36,540 nt of DNA from Candidatus Uhrbacteria bacterium (GTDB taxonomy: Bacteria; Patescibacteriota; Patescibacteriia; JACQRZ01). Below are positions 1-8,722 of the stretch, piece by piece. Positions within the stretch are counted from its first letter, which is position 1; each line of letters starts with the position of its first letter. The notes under the pieces were generated by a model. The model was given only the letters and a program-made list of their open reading frames with translations. It ran no database searches and was not told where the DNA came from. The stretch covers positions 1-36,540 of the forward strand of contig JAHFHK010000001.1 in NCBI GenBank assembly GCA_023246955.1, given 5' to 3'. The position numbers and the translations under genes are program-made.

Positions 1-2
1 CG

Positions 3-395
3 CAGGTTACGACGTATCGTATGGTATGGAAAGTCGCTAATTCATTGCACGAGGTCCAGAATCTTCAGGTTTCTGCCAAACTCCCCGATGGCGTGACGTG
101 GTCTGAGCGTACTCATGTTGATTCGGGAGACATTGCGTTCGATCCTCAAAGCAGAACAGTGACATGGTCACTCAATCGCATTCCACTTTCTGTGCCCACG
201 GTGAGCGCAACATTTGATCTCAGTATCACGCCAACCTCTGAGCAGGTGAACCAGGTTATCACACTTTTGGGCGAGGCAAATGCGTCGGGGACTGATTCCG
301 CAAACAGCGCACGCCTGGTCCAACAAGGTAAAGCCTTGACCACAAACCTGGATTATGATGCAATTGGGCGAGGAAAGGGCCTTGTAATGCCCTAG
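3..395 (+). CDS. C-terminal part of a secreted/surface protein (DUF11/adhesin-like beta-sandwich), truncated by window start
   Basis: Open frame continues upstream of the first ATG to the window edge; beta-rich 'SAKLPDGVTWSE...TVTWSLNRIPLSVPTVSATFDLSI' pattern. Confidence 0.5.
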   Translation, partial: QVTTYRMVWKVANSLHEVQNLQVSAKLPDGVTWSERTHVDSGDIAFDPQSRTVTWSLNRIPLSVPTVSATFDLSITPTSEQVNQVITLLGEANASGTDSANSARLVQQGKALTTNLDYDAIGRGKGLVMP

Positions 396-409
396 AACCG
401 TACTCATAT

Positions 410-1843
410 ATGGATATTCTGCTCTACAATTCAGCGCATCGTGAGAAAGAACTCTTTATTCCTCTTCAGGAAGGACATGTCGGGATGTATACGTGTGGTA
501 TGACGGTGTACGACTATGCCCACATCGGTCATGGGAGAAAATATGTCGGGGATGATATCGTGCGTCGTGTACTCGAGCATGCAGGATATGTGGTGAAGCA
601 CGTCCAAAATGTTACCGATGTCGGTCATCTGGTTTCTGATGAGGATGAGGGGGAGGACAAGATGGAAAAGGGGGCGCTCAAGCACGGAAAGAACGTATGG
701 GACGTTGCTGAGTATTTTACTGATCACTTCTATAGCTCGATGGATGCGCTGGGAGTATTGCGTCCGACTATTGTGTGTAAGGCGACGGATCATATTCCTG
801 AACAGATTGCACTCATCGAAACGCTCGTTGAAAAAGGGTTTGCGTATGACACGGCCGAAGCGGTGTATTTTGATATAGCAAAATTTCCGGCGTATGGATC
901 ACTCTTCGGTGGGCAGAATTTGGATGATAAGAAAATTGCTGTGCGAGAAGAGGTGCAGACGGGATCGTTCAAAAAAAATCCTGCAGACTTTGCGTTGTGG
1001 TTCAAGAGGGTGGGGCATTTTGCGCAGCATACGATGCACTGGCCTAGTCCCTGGGGCGACGGATTCCCGGGATGGCACATCGAGTGTAGTGCGATGAGTA
1101 TGAAATACCTCGGTGAGACGTTTGATATTCATACGGGAGGGATCGATCATATTTCCGTGCATCATCCTAACGAGATTGCGCAGAGTGAGGCGGCGACTGG
1201 GGTCCCCTTTGCACGGTATTGGATTCATCACAATTTTTTGACGGTAGACGGGAAGAAGATGAGCAAATCTTTGGGGAATTATTATACGATTGAGCAAGTG
1301 ATGGAGAGGGGGTACGACCCGATGACGTTGCGGTTCTTGTACATGGGCGCGCACTATCGACAACAACTCAATTTTACATGGGAGGCGTTGACTGCGGCGC
1401 AGGAAGGTTTGGCACATATGCGATTGTTGGTGGTAAAAGTTTTGGCAGGTGTTGCCGAAGGGGATGGTGCGAATGATGAAAAGATTGAGGAATCTCAAAA
1501 AGAATTCTTTGCTGCGCTCTGTGATGACTTCAATACGCCTCGTGCGGTAGGGATATTGTTTTCGTTTCTCAAAGAGGCTGCTAAGGATCCCGCTCAGTAC
1601 AGTAGTGAGGCGATGCGTGGGTATATTACTGCCTGCGATGCAATACTGGGCGTAGGGCTTGAGGGAGGTATTGCAAAGAGTGTCGAAGTCATTCCTGAGG
1701 ATATACAAGCCTTGGTTATTGAGCGTGACGTGATGCGCGCACGGAAGGAATGGCTCGAGGCAGATCGCCTTCGTGCGCATCTTGAGAGCAGGGGATATAC
1801 GGTTGAAGATACGGTTCATGGGACATTGGCAAAAAAATTATGA
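410..1843 (+). CDS. cysS: Cysteinyl-tRNA synthetase
   Basis: 477 aa; N-terminal 'MYTCGMTVYDYAHIGHGRKYV', 'GWHIECSAMSMKYLGETFDIHTGGIDHISVHHPNEIAQSEA', 'KMSKSLGN'. Confidence 0.97.
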   Translation: MDILLYNSAHREKELFIPLQEGHVGMYTCGMTVYDYAHIGHGRKYVGDDIVRRVLEHAGYVVKHVQNVTDVGHLVSDEDEGEDKMEKGALKHGKNVWDVAEYFTDHFYSSMDALGVLRPTIVCKATDHIPEQIALIETLVEKGFAYDTAEAVYFDIAKFPAYGSLFGGQNLDDKKIAVREEVQTGSFKKNPADFALWFKRVGHFAQHTMHWPSPWGDGFPGWHIECSAMSMKYLGETFDIHTGGIDHISVHHPNEIAQSEAATGVPFARYWIHHNFLTVDGKKMSKSLGNYYTIEQVMERGYDPMTLRFLYMGAHYRQQLNFTWEALTAAQEGLAHMRLLVVKVLAGVAEGDGANDEKIEESQKEFFAALCDDFNTPRAVGILFSFLKEAAKDPAQYSSEAMRGYITACDAILGVGLEGGIAKSVEVIPEDIQALVIERDVMRARKEWLEADRLRAHLESRGYTVEDTVHGTLAKKL

Positions 1844-2916
1844 TGTTCGCTCTTGCATGGCTGGTGGCATGTGTCGTGACGGTAGGAGCAACGTATTGCG
1901 TACGTCGCTACGCGCTACGCAAGGGAATCGTTGATGCTCCCGGTGCGAGCCGGAAAGTGCATACTGCGCCTATGCCTCTTTTGGGAGGGATGGGTATTGC
2001 GCTGGGGATTGGTATAACGGTGGGCGCGTGGCTTCTTTTTGGTGGGAGTATGGGGGAATTTTCTTTGACTGATGTTCATGTGACGTTGTGGCATATTGCA
2101 GGGGTCTTGGGAGGGATTGTAGCGCTCTGTATCGGAGGGTATCTCGATGATCGGCATGATCTTCCTCCGTATTTGCAGATTCTTGCTCCCATGATTGCTG
2201 CAGGACTTGTTGTTGCTTCTGGGGTGGGGATTGTTCATGTGACGAATCCTTTTGGTGGAGTGATTGTGTTTGATTCGTTCCGTATCGGTGGTTTTGCGCC
2301 CCTGGCTGCGTTGACGGGATGGATATGGATTCTGGTTGTGATGTATACGACGAAGTTCCTTGATGGGCTCGATGGGCTGGTCTCGGGGGTCACCTCTATC
2401 GGTGCGCTCATTGTTGCCCTTTTGAGCATTTTCTTTTTCGTTAACTATCCTACTGCACTGCTCGCTGCCATTGTCTCTGGGGCGTTTGCTGGGTTCTTAG
2501 TTTGGAATACTCATCCGGCTAAGATCTTTCTCGGTGAAGGGGGGAGTACGATGGCGGGGTTCCTTTTGGGCGTTCTGGCGCTCATTTCCGGGGCGAAGGT
2601 TGCTACTCTGGTCATGGTGCTCGGTGTGCCCCTCCTGGACGCAGCATGGGTCATTATGCGGCGTATTCTGGTGGCACGGAAGTCGCCATTTCAGGCGGAT
2701 CGGACCCATATCCACTTTCGGCTCCTGGATGCGGGATTTAGCCAGAGACAGGCGGTGTTCTTCCTGTACGCGGTAGCGTTCGTTTTTGGGATGATGGCGC
2801 TCTTCCTACAAAGTATTCAAAAACTCTACGGGATCGTCTTTTTGGTTATATTTATGGTGCTTTTGGGCGTTTTTCTGGTAGGGCGGAGGGCGGAGGGTGC
2901 CAAAAAGGGCTCGTAG
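1840..2916 (+). CDS. Glycosyltransferase family 4 (MraY/WecA-type undecaprenyl-phosphate sugar-1-phosphate transferase)
   Basis: 358 aa multi-TM; 'PLLGGMGIALG', 'GYLDDRHDLPPYLQ', 'TTKFLDGLDGLVSG', 'FLGEGGSTMAGFLLG', 'DRTHIHFRLLDAGFSQRQAV'; overlaps cysS stop by 4 nt. Confidence 0.92.
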   Translation: MMFALAWLVACVVTVGATYCVRRYALRKGIVDAPGASRKVHTAPMPLLGGMGIALGIGITVGAWLLFGGSMGEFSLTDVHVTLWHIAGVLGGIVALCIGGYLDDRHDLPPYLQILAPMIAAGLVVASGVGIVHVTNPFGGVIVFDSFRIGGFAPLAALTGWIWILVVMYTTKFLDGLDGLVSGVTSIGALIVALLSIFFFVNYPTALLAAIVSGAFAGFLVWNTHPAKIFLGEGGSTMAGFLLGVLALISGAKVATLVMVLGVPLLDAAWVIMRRILVARKSPFQADRTHIHFRLLDAGFSQRQAVFFLYAVAFVFGMMALFLQSIQKLYGIVFLVIFMVLLGVFLVGRRAEGAKKGS

Positions 2917-3083
2917 GGCGGGGAAGCTCTTGATATTTTTTGGGTATGTGATAGAGTATTCATGTCTCAAGTGTCTGTGTATCTTTGCTTTATTCCCCTT
3001 CGCACTGTTCGTGACAGGGTCGCAAAAGGCGCTTCAGGAGAACAAAGTAAAGATATACTACGTATAAAATCATAGAAAAAGAT

Positions 3084-3395
3084 ATGTTTGCAGTTATTAA
3101 AACCGGTGGAAAACAATATAAGGTGAGCGCAGGAGAAGTCCTTAAGGTTGAAAAGCTCGAAGGAGAGGTCGGCGCTGAGATTGTTTTTGGTGAAGTATTG
3201 CTTCGTGCCAATGAAGAGGGGACTGACGTGACTGTCGGCGCTCCTATGCTCGAAGGTACCTCTGTAAAGGCAAAGATCCTCGAGCAGGGCCGTGCAAAGA
3301 AGATTACCATCATCAAGTACAAGCCAAAGGTTCGCTATCGCCGTAAGCAGGGGCATCGTCAGCCTTTTACGAAGGTGGAGATTGTCGCGGTATAA
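3084..3395 (+). CDS. rplU: 50S ribosomal protein L21
   Basis: 103 aa; 'MFAVIKTGGKQYKVSAGEVLKVEKLEGEVG', 'KYKPKVRYRRKQGHRQPFTKVEI'. Confidence 0.97.
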   Translation: MFAVIKTGGKQYKVSAGEVLKVEKLEGEVGAEIVFGEVLLRANEEGTDVTVGAPMLEGTSVKAKILEQGRAKKITIIKYKPKVRYRRKQGHRQPFTKVEIVAV

Positions 3396-3420
3396 GGATT
3401 GTATCGCAGTAGATCGGAAG

Positions 3421-3460
3421 CACCCTCGGATTCGCCAGTGGGCGAAGGGGGTGTTTTTTT
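3421..3460 (+). terminator. Intrinsic terminator after rplU
   Basis: CACCCtcggaTTCGCCagtgGGCGAAggGGGTG followed by TTTTTTT. Confidence 0.8.
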
Positions 3461-3539
3461 GATTTTGTAGGTGGGGTTGACGTGATGTTATCGGCGTGCT
3501 ACTTTTTTGAGGTATTTAATACAGAGGAGTACTTTACCA

Positions 3540-4208
3540 ATGTCAAAGAATCGTGAACCCCTTTTTAGAGGTGAGGTTGATGCTATGTTTAATGATGCCC
3601 ACTTTCGTCTTCGCGATATGCTTCCTTCTCTTAAGGAGCTCAGCGATCATGAGATCGCGGCAATATTTGTTCGTTATACGTTTGTCTTTCATGATCATTT
3701 CACTCAGTGGATGACTCGTGCTTGGGTAGAATCGACGGGGGATGTTCGCAGAATCCTTGCACAGAATTTGCTGTGTGAAATTCAAGATGACCATCCTGAA
3801 TTACTACTCAAGCTCGCCCACCCTGCTTTTTTTATGGTGTTTGGTCCGCATTATTGTTTTCAGTCGTTCAATGATTTTTTTGATCTGAAAAATAAGGCAA
3901 TGCGGTATGCCATTGAGCCAATGGGGGTGAATCCTCTTTATTCTCTTGCCTTGCTTGAGGGTCTTTCATTGAAATTTATCCCATGGATGAAAAAGGCAGC
4001 TCGGAAGATAAAGTTGTCCGAGCAGGAATATCTCGAAATACATGGTGTAGTGGATGTGAAGCATGCTGTGGCCATGAAGGAAGCCGTTGTGATTACTATG
4101 GTCGATGCAACGATGCAACATGGCATGTTGTGCGAATTTCAAAATTCTACCAAAGCCGTTCTGTATGCGCTTAATTGGATTTTTACTGGGAGCGCTCCCA
4201 GTAAGTAG
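3540..4208 (+). CDS. Heme-oxygenase-like diiron (HDO/TENA-like fold) protein, putative iron-containing redox enzyme
   Basis: Start moved to 3540 (RBS agaggag at ~3523). All-helical sequence with 'EIHGVVDVKHA' (H-x3-D-x2-H, the third HDO metal-binding motif), a central Glu helix 'LALLEGLSLKFIPWM', and 'CEIQDDHPELLLKLAHPAFF' as candidate first motif. Confidence 0.6.
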   Translation: MSKNREPLFRGEVDAMFNDAHFRLRDMLPSLKELSDHEIAAIFVRYTFVFHDHFTQWMTRAWVESTGDVRRILAQNLLCEIQDDHPELLLKLAHPAFFMVFGPHYCFQSFNDFFDLKNKAMRYAIEPMGVNPLYSLALLEGLSLKFIPWMKKAARKIKLSEQEYLEIHGVVDVKHAVAMKEAVVITMVDATMQHGMLCEFQNSTKAVLYALNWIFTGSAPSK

Positions 4209-4235
4209 GGTTGTATACTATATCGGAATTTATAG

Positions 4236-4265
4236 AGAACCTTCGCAATTGAGGGTTCTTTTTCA
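4236..4265 (+). terminator. Intrinsic terminator
   Basis: AGAACCTtcgcaattgAGGGTTCT followed by TTTTC. Confidence 0.75.
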
Positions 4266-4276
4266 TTACTGTGCTC

Positions 4277-4305
4277 TTGACGCTGGGATGATCTCGTGAT
4301 AGCGT
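4277..4305 (+). promoter_or_regulatory. sigma70-like promoter of the HTH gene
   Basis: TTGACG-17-TAGCGT with TGA immediately before the -10. Confidence 0.5.
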
Positions 4306-4346
4306 AGTGAGTACGTTCTTTATCAAAATAGTGAGGTATTATACGA

Positions 4347-4742
4347 ATGGTTAGTTCTGTTGTTAACGTTGCCGATCTTGATCCCGAGGTGCGTGCGAAT
4401 GTTTATTGGAAGCTCCTTGGAGTTCAGATACTTTTTAGACGGGAAGAGCTCAAACTGAGTCAGGAGGATTTGAGCGAAAAAACGGGCATTCCTGCGTCGA
4501 CGATCGATGCTCTCGAACAAGGACGAGACGAGGGAGCCACTACCGATATACGAGAAATCATGAAACTGATCTGGGCGCTCGACAAAGATGGGCGTCTATT
4601 CCGTAAGGTGGATGTTTCGATGGATGATGTATATAGTGGCAAAAATGATCAAAGGATGAAGAAGATCCTGAAGAAACTTCTTGCCATGCCTACCCAGGAA
4701 GAGGTTGCAGCGGAAGAACAAGCAGTGCTTTTGAGCGCGTAA
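4347..4742 (+). CDS. XRE-family helix-turn-helix protein
   Basis: 131 aa; 'LFRREELKLSQEDLSEKTGIPASTIDALEQGRDEGATTDIREIMKLIWAL' is a canonical HTH_3. Confidence 0.8.
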   Translation: MVSSVVNVADLDPEVRANVYWKLLGVQILFRREELKLSQEDLSEKTGIPASTIDALEQGRDEGATTDIREIMKLIWALDKDGRLFRKVDVSMDDVYSGKNDQRMKKILKKLLAMPTQEEVAAEEQAVLLSA

Positions 4743-4757
4743 TCAAATCAGGCAATA

Positions 4758-4795
4758 TGGTGGGAGCTCAATGCGGCTTCCACTTTTTATTTTTG
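4758..4795 (+). terminator. Intrinsic terminator
   Basis: GTGGgAGCtcaatgcgGCTtCCAC followed by TTTTTATTTTT. Confidence 0.75.
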
Positions 4796-4800
4796 TAACT

Positions 4801-4830
4801 TTGACGTACTTGGTTGCGTTGTGATAGTCT
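4801..4830 (+). promoter_or_regulatory. sigma70-like promoter of NUDIX gene
   Basis: TTGACG-18-TAGTCT, TGA before the -10. Confidence 0.5.
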
Positions 4831-4875
4831 TCGTCGAAGACGTTCTTTATCAAAACACAGCGAGGTAATTTTTCC

Positions 4876-5337
4876 ATGGCAAAGAAGTATTTTAAATTCG
4901 TATCAGCCGTTTATCTTTTTCTCATCAGAGACGACCACATCTTGTTACTCCGTAGGGCTAATACTGGGTACGAAGATGGGAAGTATAGTCTCCCCGCAGG
5001 TCATATTGAGGGTAAAGAGAGGGCTACACGGGCGATGATCAGGGAGGCGGAAGAAGAAATAGGCATTGAGGTAGACGAACAACAGCTTCATATGGTTCAT
5101 GTTATGCACAGGATTTCTCCTGGCACGCATCCTAGTGGCTGCGATGAAAGAATTGAGTTCTTTTTTGAAGCAACTGCCTGGAGTGGAGAACCGCGCAACA
5201 TGGAGGTGAATAAATGTGATGACGTGAGGTTTTTCCCCATCAATCAGTTACCTCATAACATTATCCCCTATATTGCCGCTGCTATTGAGGCATATAAGAA
5301 AAAGTCTTTATTCTCTGAATTTGGATGGAAGAGGTAG
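4876..5337 (+). CDS. NUDIX hydrolase
   Basis: Complete NUDIX box GHIEGKERATRAMIREAEEEIGI. Confidence 0.93.
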   Translation: MAKKYFKFVSAVYLFLIRDDHILLLRRANTGYEDGKYSLPAGHIEGKERATRAMIREAEEEIGIEVDEQQLHMVHVMHRISPGTHPSGCDERIEFFFEATAWSGEPRNMEVNKCDDVRFFPINQLPHNIIPYIAAAIEAYKKKSLFSEFGWKR

Positions 5338-5482
5338 AGACCGAAGAACATCGGGCTGTCGTTAATAGGATTTACAATTCTTGGCCTCAATGGAAAAAAG
5401 ATATTATCACAAATGTATAACAATCGTGACCACTCAATCTATGGTACTGTAGATGGGCGGTTTTTTATTTTCGAGGTCAGGA

Positions 5483-5511
5483 TTGACAGCATTGCTCAAA
5501 GATGATAAAAA
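5483..5511 (+). promoter_or_regulatory. sigma70-like promoter
   Basis: TTGACA-17-TAAAAA upstream of the 5549 ORF. Confidence 0.45.
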
Positions 5512-5548
5512 TACCGTAGTTCGTACCTTGAAAGGATGGGGGTGATTC

Positions 5549-6160
5549 ATGAATCCAGAAATCGTGGGGCGCATCGCCGCGGGTATTACTATTGTTAATG
5601 CGATTCCGTATCTTGTTCGTGTTTATCAGGGGAAGATCAAGCCCAGCGTTACGAGTTGGTCGTTGTGGACATTAATCGGTCTTGCTTTGCTTCTGACTTA
5701 TCATGGTCAAGGGGCTAAGGCTAATCTATGGCCGGTTATGCTTGCGTTCATCAACCCACTTCTCGTTACTATACTTGCTCTCAAAAAGAGAGGTGAATGG
5801 TCACCGCTCACCAAGATCGAGATCGTAAGCATCGCTGTTGCTTCAGTCGCACTGCTTATGTGGCTCTTTGTTCACAATGATGTTGCCCAGATGCAATATG
5901 CACTGTATCTTTCGATTGTTGCTGATGCTTGTGCTGCTTTGCCCACTATCATTCTTGTATGGGGGAATCCGTTGGAGGACCGACCATTTTGTTGGATAGT
6001 TTTTGTGCTGGCGTATGCATTAAATCTATTTGCAATTACCGAACACACTGTTGCGAATTACATTTTACCCTTGTGGTTCGTGTTGGGCGGCTCCGTTGTT
6101 GCTCTTCCACTAACACTGTATCGTATTAAGCATAAGATTCCGTTTAAGGAATGGATTTAG
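5549..6160 (+). CDS. PQ-loop-like multi-TM membrane protein
   Basis: 203 aa, about 7 hydrophobic segments; 'NAIPYLVRVYQGKIKPSVTSWSLWTLIG' and second-half 'DACAALPTIILVWGNPLEDRP' look like two PQ-loop-like repeats. Confidence 0.65.
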   Translation: MNPEIVGRIAAGITIVNAIPYLVRVYQGKIKPSVTSWSLWTLIGLALLLTYHGQGAKANLWPVMLAFINPLLVTILALKKRGEWSPLTKIEIVSIAVASVALLMWLFVHNDVAQMQYALYLSIVADACAALPTIILVWGNPLEDRPFCWIVFVLAYALNLFAITEHTVANYILPLWFVLGGSVVALPLTLYRIKHKIPFKEWI

Positions 6161-6173
6161 TAATGATGTTATT

Positions 6174-6200
6174 ATCCTGCGTAAAAGCAGGATTTTTTTT
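6174..6200 (+). terminator. Intrinsic terminator
   Basis: ATCCTGCgtaaaaGCAGGAT followed by TTTTTTT. Confidence 0.85.
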
Positions 6201-6294
6201 GGAAACAGGGATTGATCATTGATTAATTCCAAGGATGACGGGTATACTTTAGTGAAGCACTTTACGTGAGGGTGGAGGAGAATAATGTATATCT

Positions 6295-6885
6295 ATGTTT
6301 GATTGGCACTTAGTTTTGGGCATTGTAGCGGGAGTTATATCCTTTGGGGCTATTATTCCGTATATCAAGGATATTGTATATGGTACCACTCGACCTAATG
6401 TTGTTTCGTATATTCTTTGGACGGTACTTTTACTCATATCCATATTGGCTCAAATCAGCGCTGGTGCTTCCTGGTCTATTGCTTTTCTTGTTGGCGATTT
6501 AATAGGAACTAGTTTGGTCACAGCACTCTGTTTGACGGGGTATGGTTATGGAAAATACGGAAAGATTGAGTGGGTTTGTACGGGGCTTGCTGTTCTTGCT
6601 ATTGTTTCTTGGAAATTTACTAATGAACCCGTACTAGCCATCATCTTTGCTATTATTGCGGATTTGATGGCGGCGGTGCCAACGGTGGTGAAGACGTACA
6701 GGGATCCATGGTCGGAGATTCCTACTACTTGGTTTATGATAGCTTGCGCTGCTATTCTTAGTATTGCTTCAACTACTATCATCGATTTTCCTAACCTTCT
6801 CTTTCCTGTATATTTATTGCTTGTAAATGGGACTACGGGGACTGTGGCATTTCTTGGCAGAAAGATGCAGCGGAAGCCAGTATAA
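6295..6885 (+). CDS. PQ-loop-like multi-TM membrane protein (paralogue of 5549 ORF)
   Basis: 196 aa; 'FGAIIPYIKDIVYGTTRPNVVSYILWTVL' and 'IADLMAAVPTVVKTYRDPWSEIPTTW' align to the same positions of the upstream protein. Confidence 0.65.
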   Translation: MFDWHLVLGIVAGVISFGAIIPYIKDIVYGTTRPNVVSYILWTVLLLISILAQISAGASWSIAFLVGDLIGTSLVTALCLTGYGYGKYGKIEWVCTGLAVLAIVSWKFTNEPVLAIIFAIIADLMAAVPTVVKTYRDPWSEIPTTWFMIACAAILSIASTTIIDFPNLLFPVYLLLVNGTTGTVAFLGRKMQRKPV

Positions 6886-7004
6886 AATTTATGGATACTG
6901 CTACTTGGGAGACGATAGTAGATTTTACTGAGATTAAACCTGGGGGGTGTTTCTATCGATGAGGTACTCCGATATCTTGAACTGTTATCTCGTTTGAGAG
7001 TGTA

Positions 7005-7050
7005 ATCATAAAAATAAAACCAGATCTATTAAGATCCGGTCTGGGAGAAT
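7005..7050 (-). terminator. Intrinsic terminator of the 7069 gene
   Basis: Minus strand CCAGACCGGATCttaatAGATCTGG followed by TTTTATTTTT. Confidence 0.7.
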
Positions 7051-7068
7051 TTTGTCTCTGGACGTTGT

Positions 7069-7338
7069 CTATAGTTCCGTATCGAGAATCTTCATTTGTA
7101 CACGAAGCGCCTCGTACTCTTCTAGGGAGAAATGGCTTGCGCCTACTGCATGACTAACACCACCTTTTGCGTTGAATATTGTTTTGAACTGCTTCCAAGC
7201 CGTACTGGCACGCTGGATTCTTTTTTCCAACGCGTAGGTTTTTTCCTGAGCGTTTTGAATGGTCGGCTGGCAAATCTCGTATGCATTACGTTCTCGATTT
7301 GCCGCCGCTGCAAACTCCATATCATCTTCGTAGCTCAC
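7069..7338 (-). CDS. Small coiled-coil hypothetical protein
   Basis: 89 aa charged helical protein with its own terminator; lone minus-strand gene in a plus-strand block. Confidence 0.6.
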   Translation of the reverse strand: MSYEDDMEFAAAANRERNAYEICQPTIQNAQEKTYALEKRIQRASTAWKQFKTIFNAKGGVSHAVGASHFSLEEYEALRVQMKILDTEL

Positions 7339-7480
7339 GGTACGTATTCCTCCATAAAGATCGATTAATCGGATGGTAGCACTTCATGTCTGCCTTGGCA
7401 ATAGTGGGCTTTGGAATCAGATGGGGCGGTATCCGTATTCTTGTTCTTTGGGGATTTTTTTAGTAGAGTAAGGGATATAT

Positions 7481-8074
7481 ATGAAAACAGTTGTATTAGC
7501 ATCAACATCTCCTCGGAGAAAGGAACTTCTTGCAATGACGGGTATACCGTTTGTTGTTGATGCGGGGGATTATGAAGAAGATATGACACAGGATCTTCAT
7601 CCGCGTGACCTCGTTCAGAATCTTGCGCTTGGTAAGGCGCAGTCGGTTGCGGGGAGGCATCCGGATTCGATTATCATTGGATCTGATCTAGTTATCTCTA
7701 TCGATGATGTTGTTTTGGGTAAACCCCGTTCTCTCGAGCATGCCCGGGAGATGCTGCGATTATTGAGCGGGAAGTCGCATTCGGCATTGTGTGGCTATGC
7801 GATTGTTGATACGGCGACGCAGCGCGTTGTTCAGGAAGTTGTTGAGACAAAAGTATTTTTTCGCACCATGAGTGATATTGAGATTGAGGAGTATATTGCT
7901 ACGGAAGAGCCCTTTGGCAAGGCGGGAGGATATGCAATTCAGGGGGCGGGCAGTATGTTTATAGAAAAGATAGAAGGGGATTATAATTGTGTCATGGGCC
8001 TTCCACTGTGTTCGCTCGTGCGATCGTTGGGCGAGTTCGGAGTGAAGCCGTTTGTGCCGGTAGAAGTTTTATGA
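7481..8074 (+). CDS. maf: Maf-family nucleoside triphosphate pyrophosphatase
   Basis: 'MKTVVLASTSPRRKELLAMTGIPF', 'IIGSDLVISIDDVVLGKPRSLEHAREMLRLLSGKSHSALCGYAIVD', 'EPFGKAGGYAIQGAGSMFIEKIEGDYNCVMGLPL'. Confidence 0.95.
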   Translation: MKTVVLASTSPRRKELLAMTGIPFVVDAGDYEEDMTQDLHPRDLVQNLALGKAQSVAGRHPDSIIIGSDLVISIDDVVLGKPRSLEHAREMLRLLSGKSHSALCGYAIVDTATQRVVQEVVETKVFFRTMSDIEIEEYIATEEPFGKAGGYAIQGAGSMFIEKIEGDYNCVMGLPLCSLVRSLGEFGVKPFVPVEVL

Positions 8075-8718
8075 CAAATGCATTACTTGAGCAAGCAAAT
8101 GAAGAGCTGGGTACTGGAAGAGATCTCTCCGATGCAGATTTCAGTGCGGTATCTTTGTTGTATCAAAGGACTGTTCATGTTCCTGATTCTAAACCAATAC
8201 AGCAGGTCCTTCTGTGTCCCGTAGGTTTGGTGGGGGCGGGCAAGAGTACGGTCGTGAAGCCGATTTCCGAGAGATTATCTTTCGTAAGGATCTCTACTGA
8301 TGAGATCCGGAAGCTTTTGAAAGAGCAGGGCTTTAATTATGGTCGAACACGTGAGATGGCGTATCGTCTGATTTCGGAATTCCTACAGAAAGGATACAGT
8401 ATTGCTATTGATGCCGATTGTATTAATCAAGAAGCCAGGGATGCCATCAAGAAAGTAGCTGAGAAATATAGATTAGCTTCCCTTTGGATCCATATTAATC
8501 CCCCTGAGGAATTTATCATCAACAAGTTGAGAAATTTTCAGCATACATGGCTTTTTAGAGATGCCAAAGACGCAATCAACAATTATCGGAGGAGAAAACC
8601 TCTCCACGCAGAATATCTCAAGCTCATAGATTTTTATTTTACGTTTGATACATCGAAAAGTGATCTCGATGCTCAGATCAATCAATTTGTAGAAAAATTT
8701 CATCATGATTTTGGGTAG
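8071..8718 (+). CDS. P-loop kinase-like ATP/GTP-binding protein
   Basis: Walker A 'GLVGAGKST'; start at 8071 overlaps the maf stop (ATGA); AAA_33/polynucleotide-kinase-like layout. Confidence 0.75.
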   Translation: MTNALLEQANEELGTGRDLSDADFSAVSLLYQRTVHVPDSKPIQQVLLCPVGLVGAGKSTVVKPISERLSFVRISTDEIRKLLKEQGFNYGRTREMAYRLISEFLQKGYSIAIDADCINQEARDAIKKVAEKYRLASLWIHINPPEEFIINKLRNFQHTWLFRDAKDAINNYRRRKPLHAEYLKLIDFYFTFDTSKSDLDAQINQFVEKFHHDFG

Positions 8719-8722
8719 AGGT

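Noticed and set aside
899-1819. 306-aa minus-strand ORF opposite cysS
   Set aside because: Fully antisense to a confident aminoacyl-tRNA synthetase; low-complexity Arg/His/Pro-rich composition typical of a shadow ORF.
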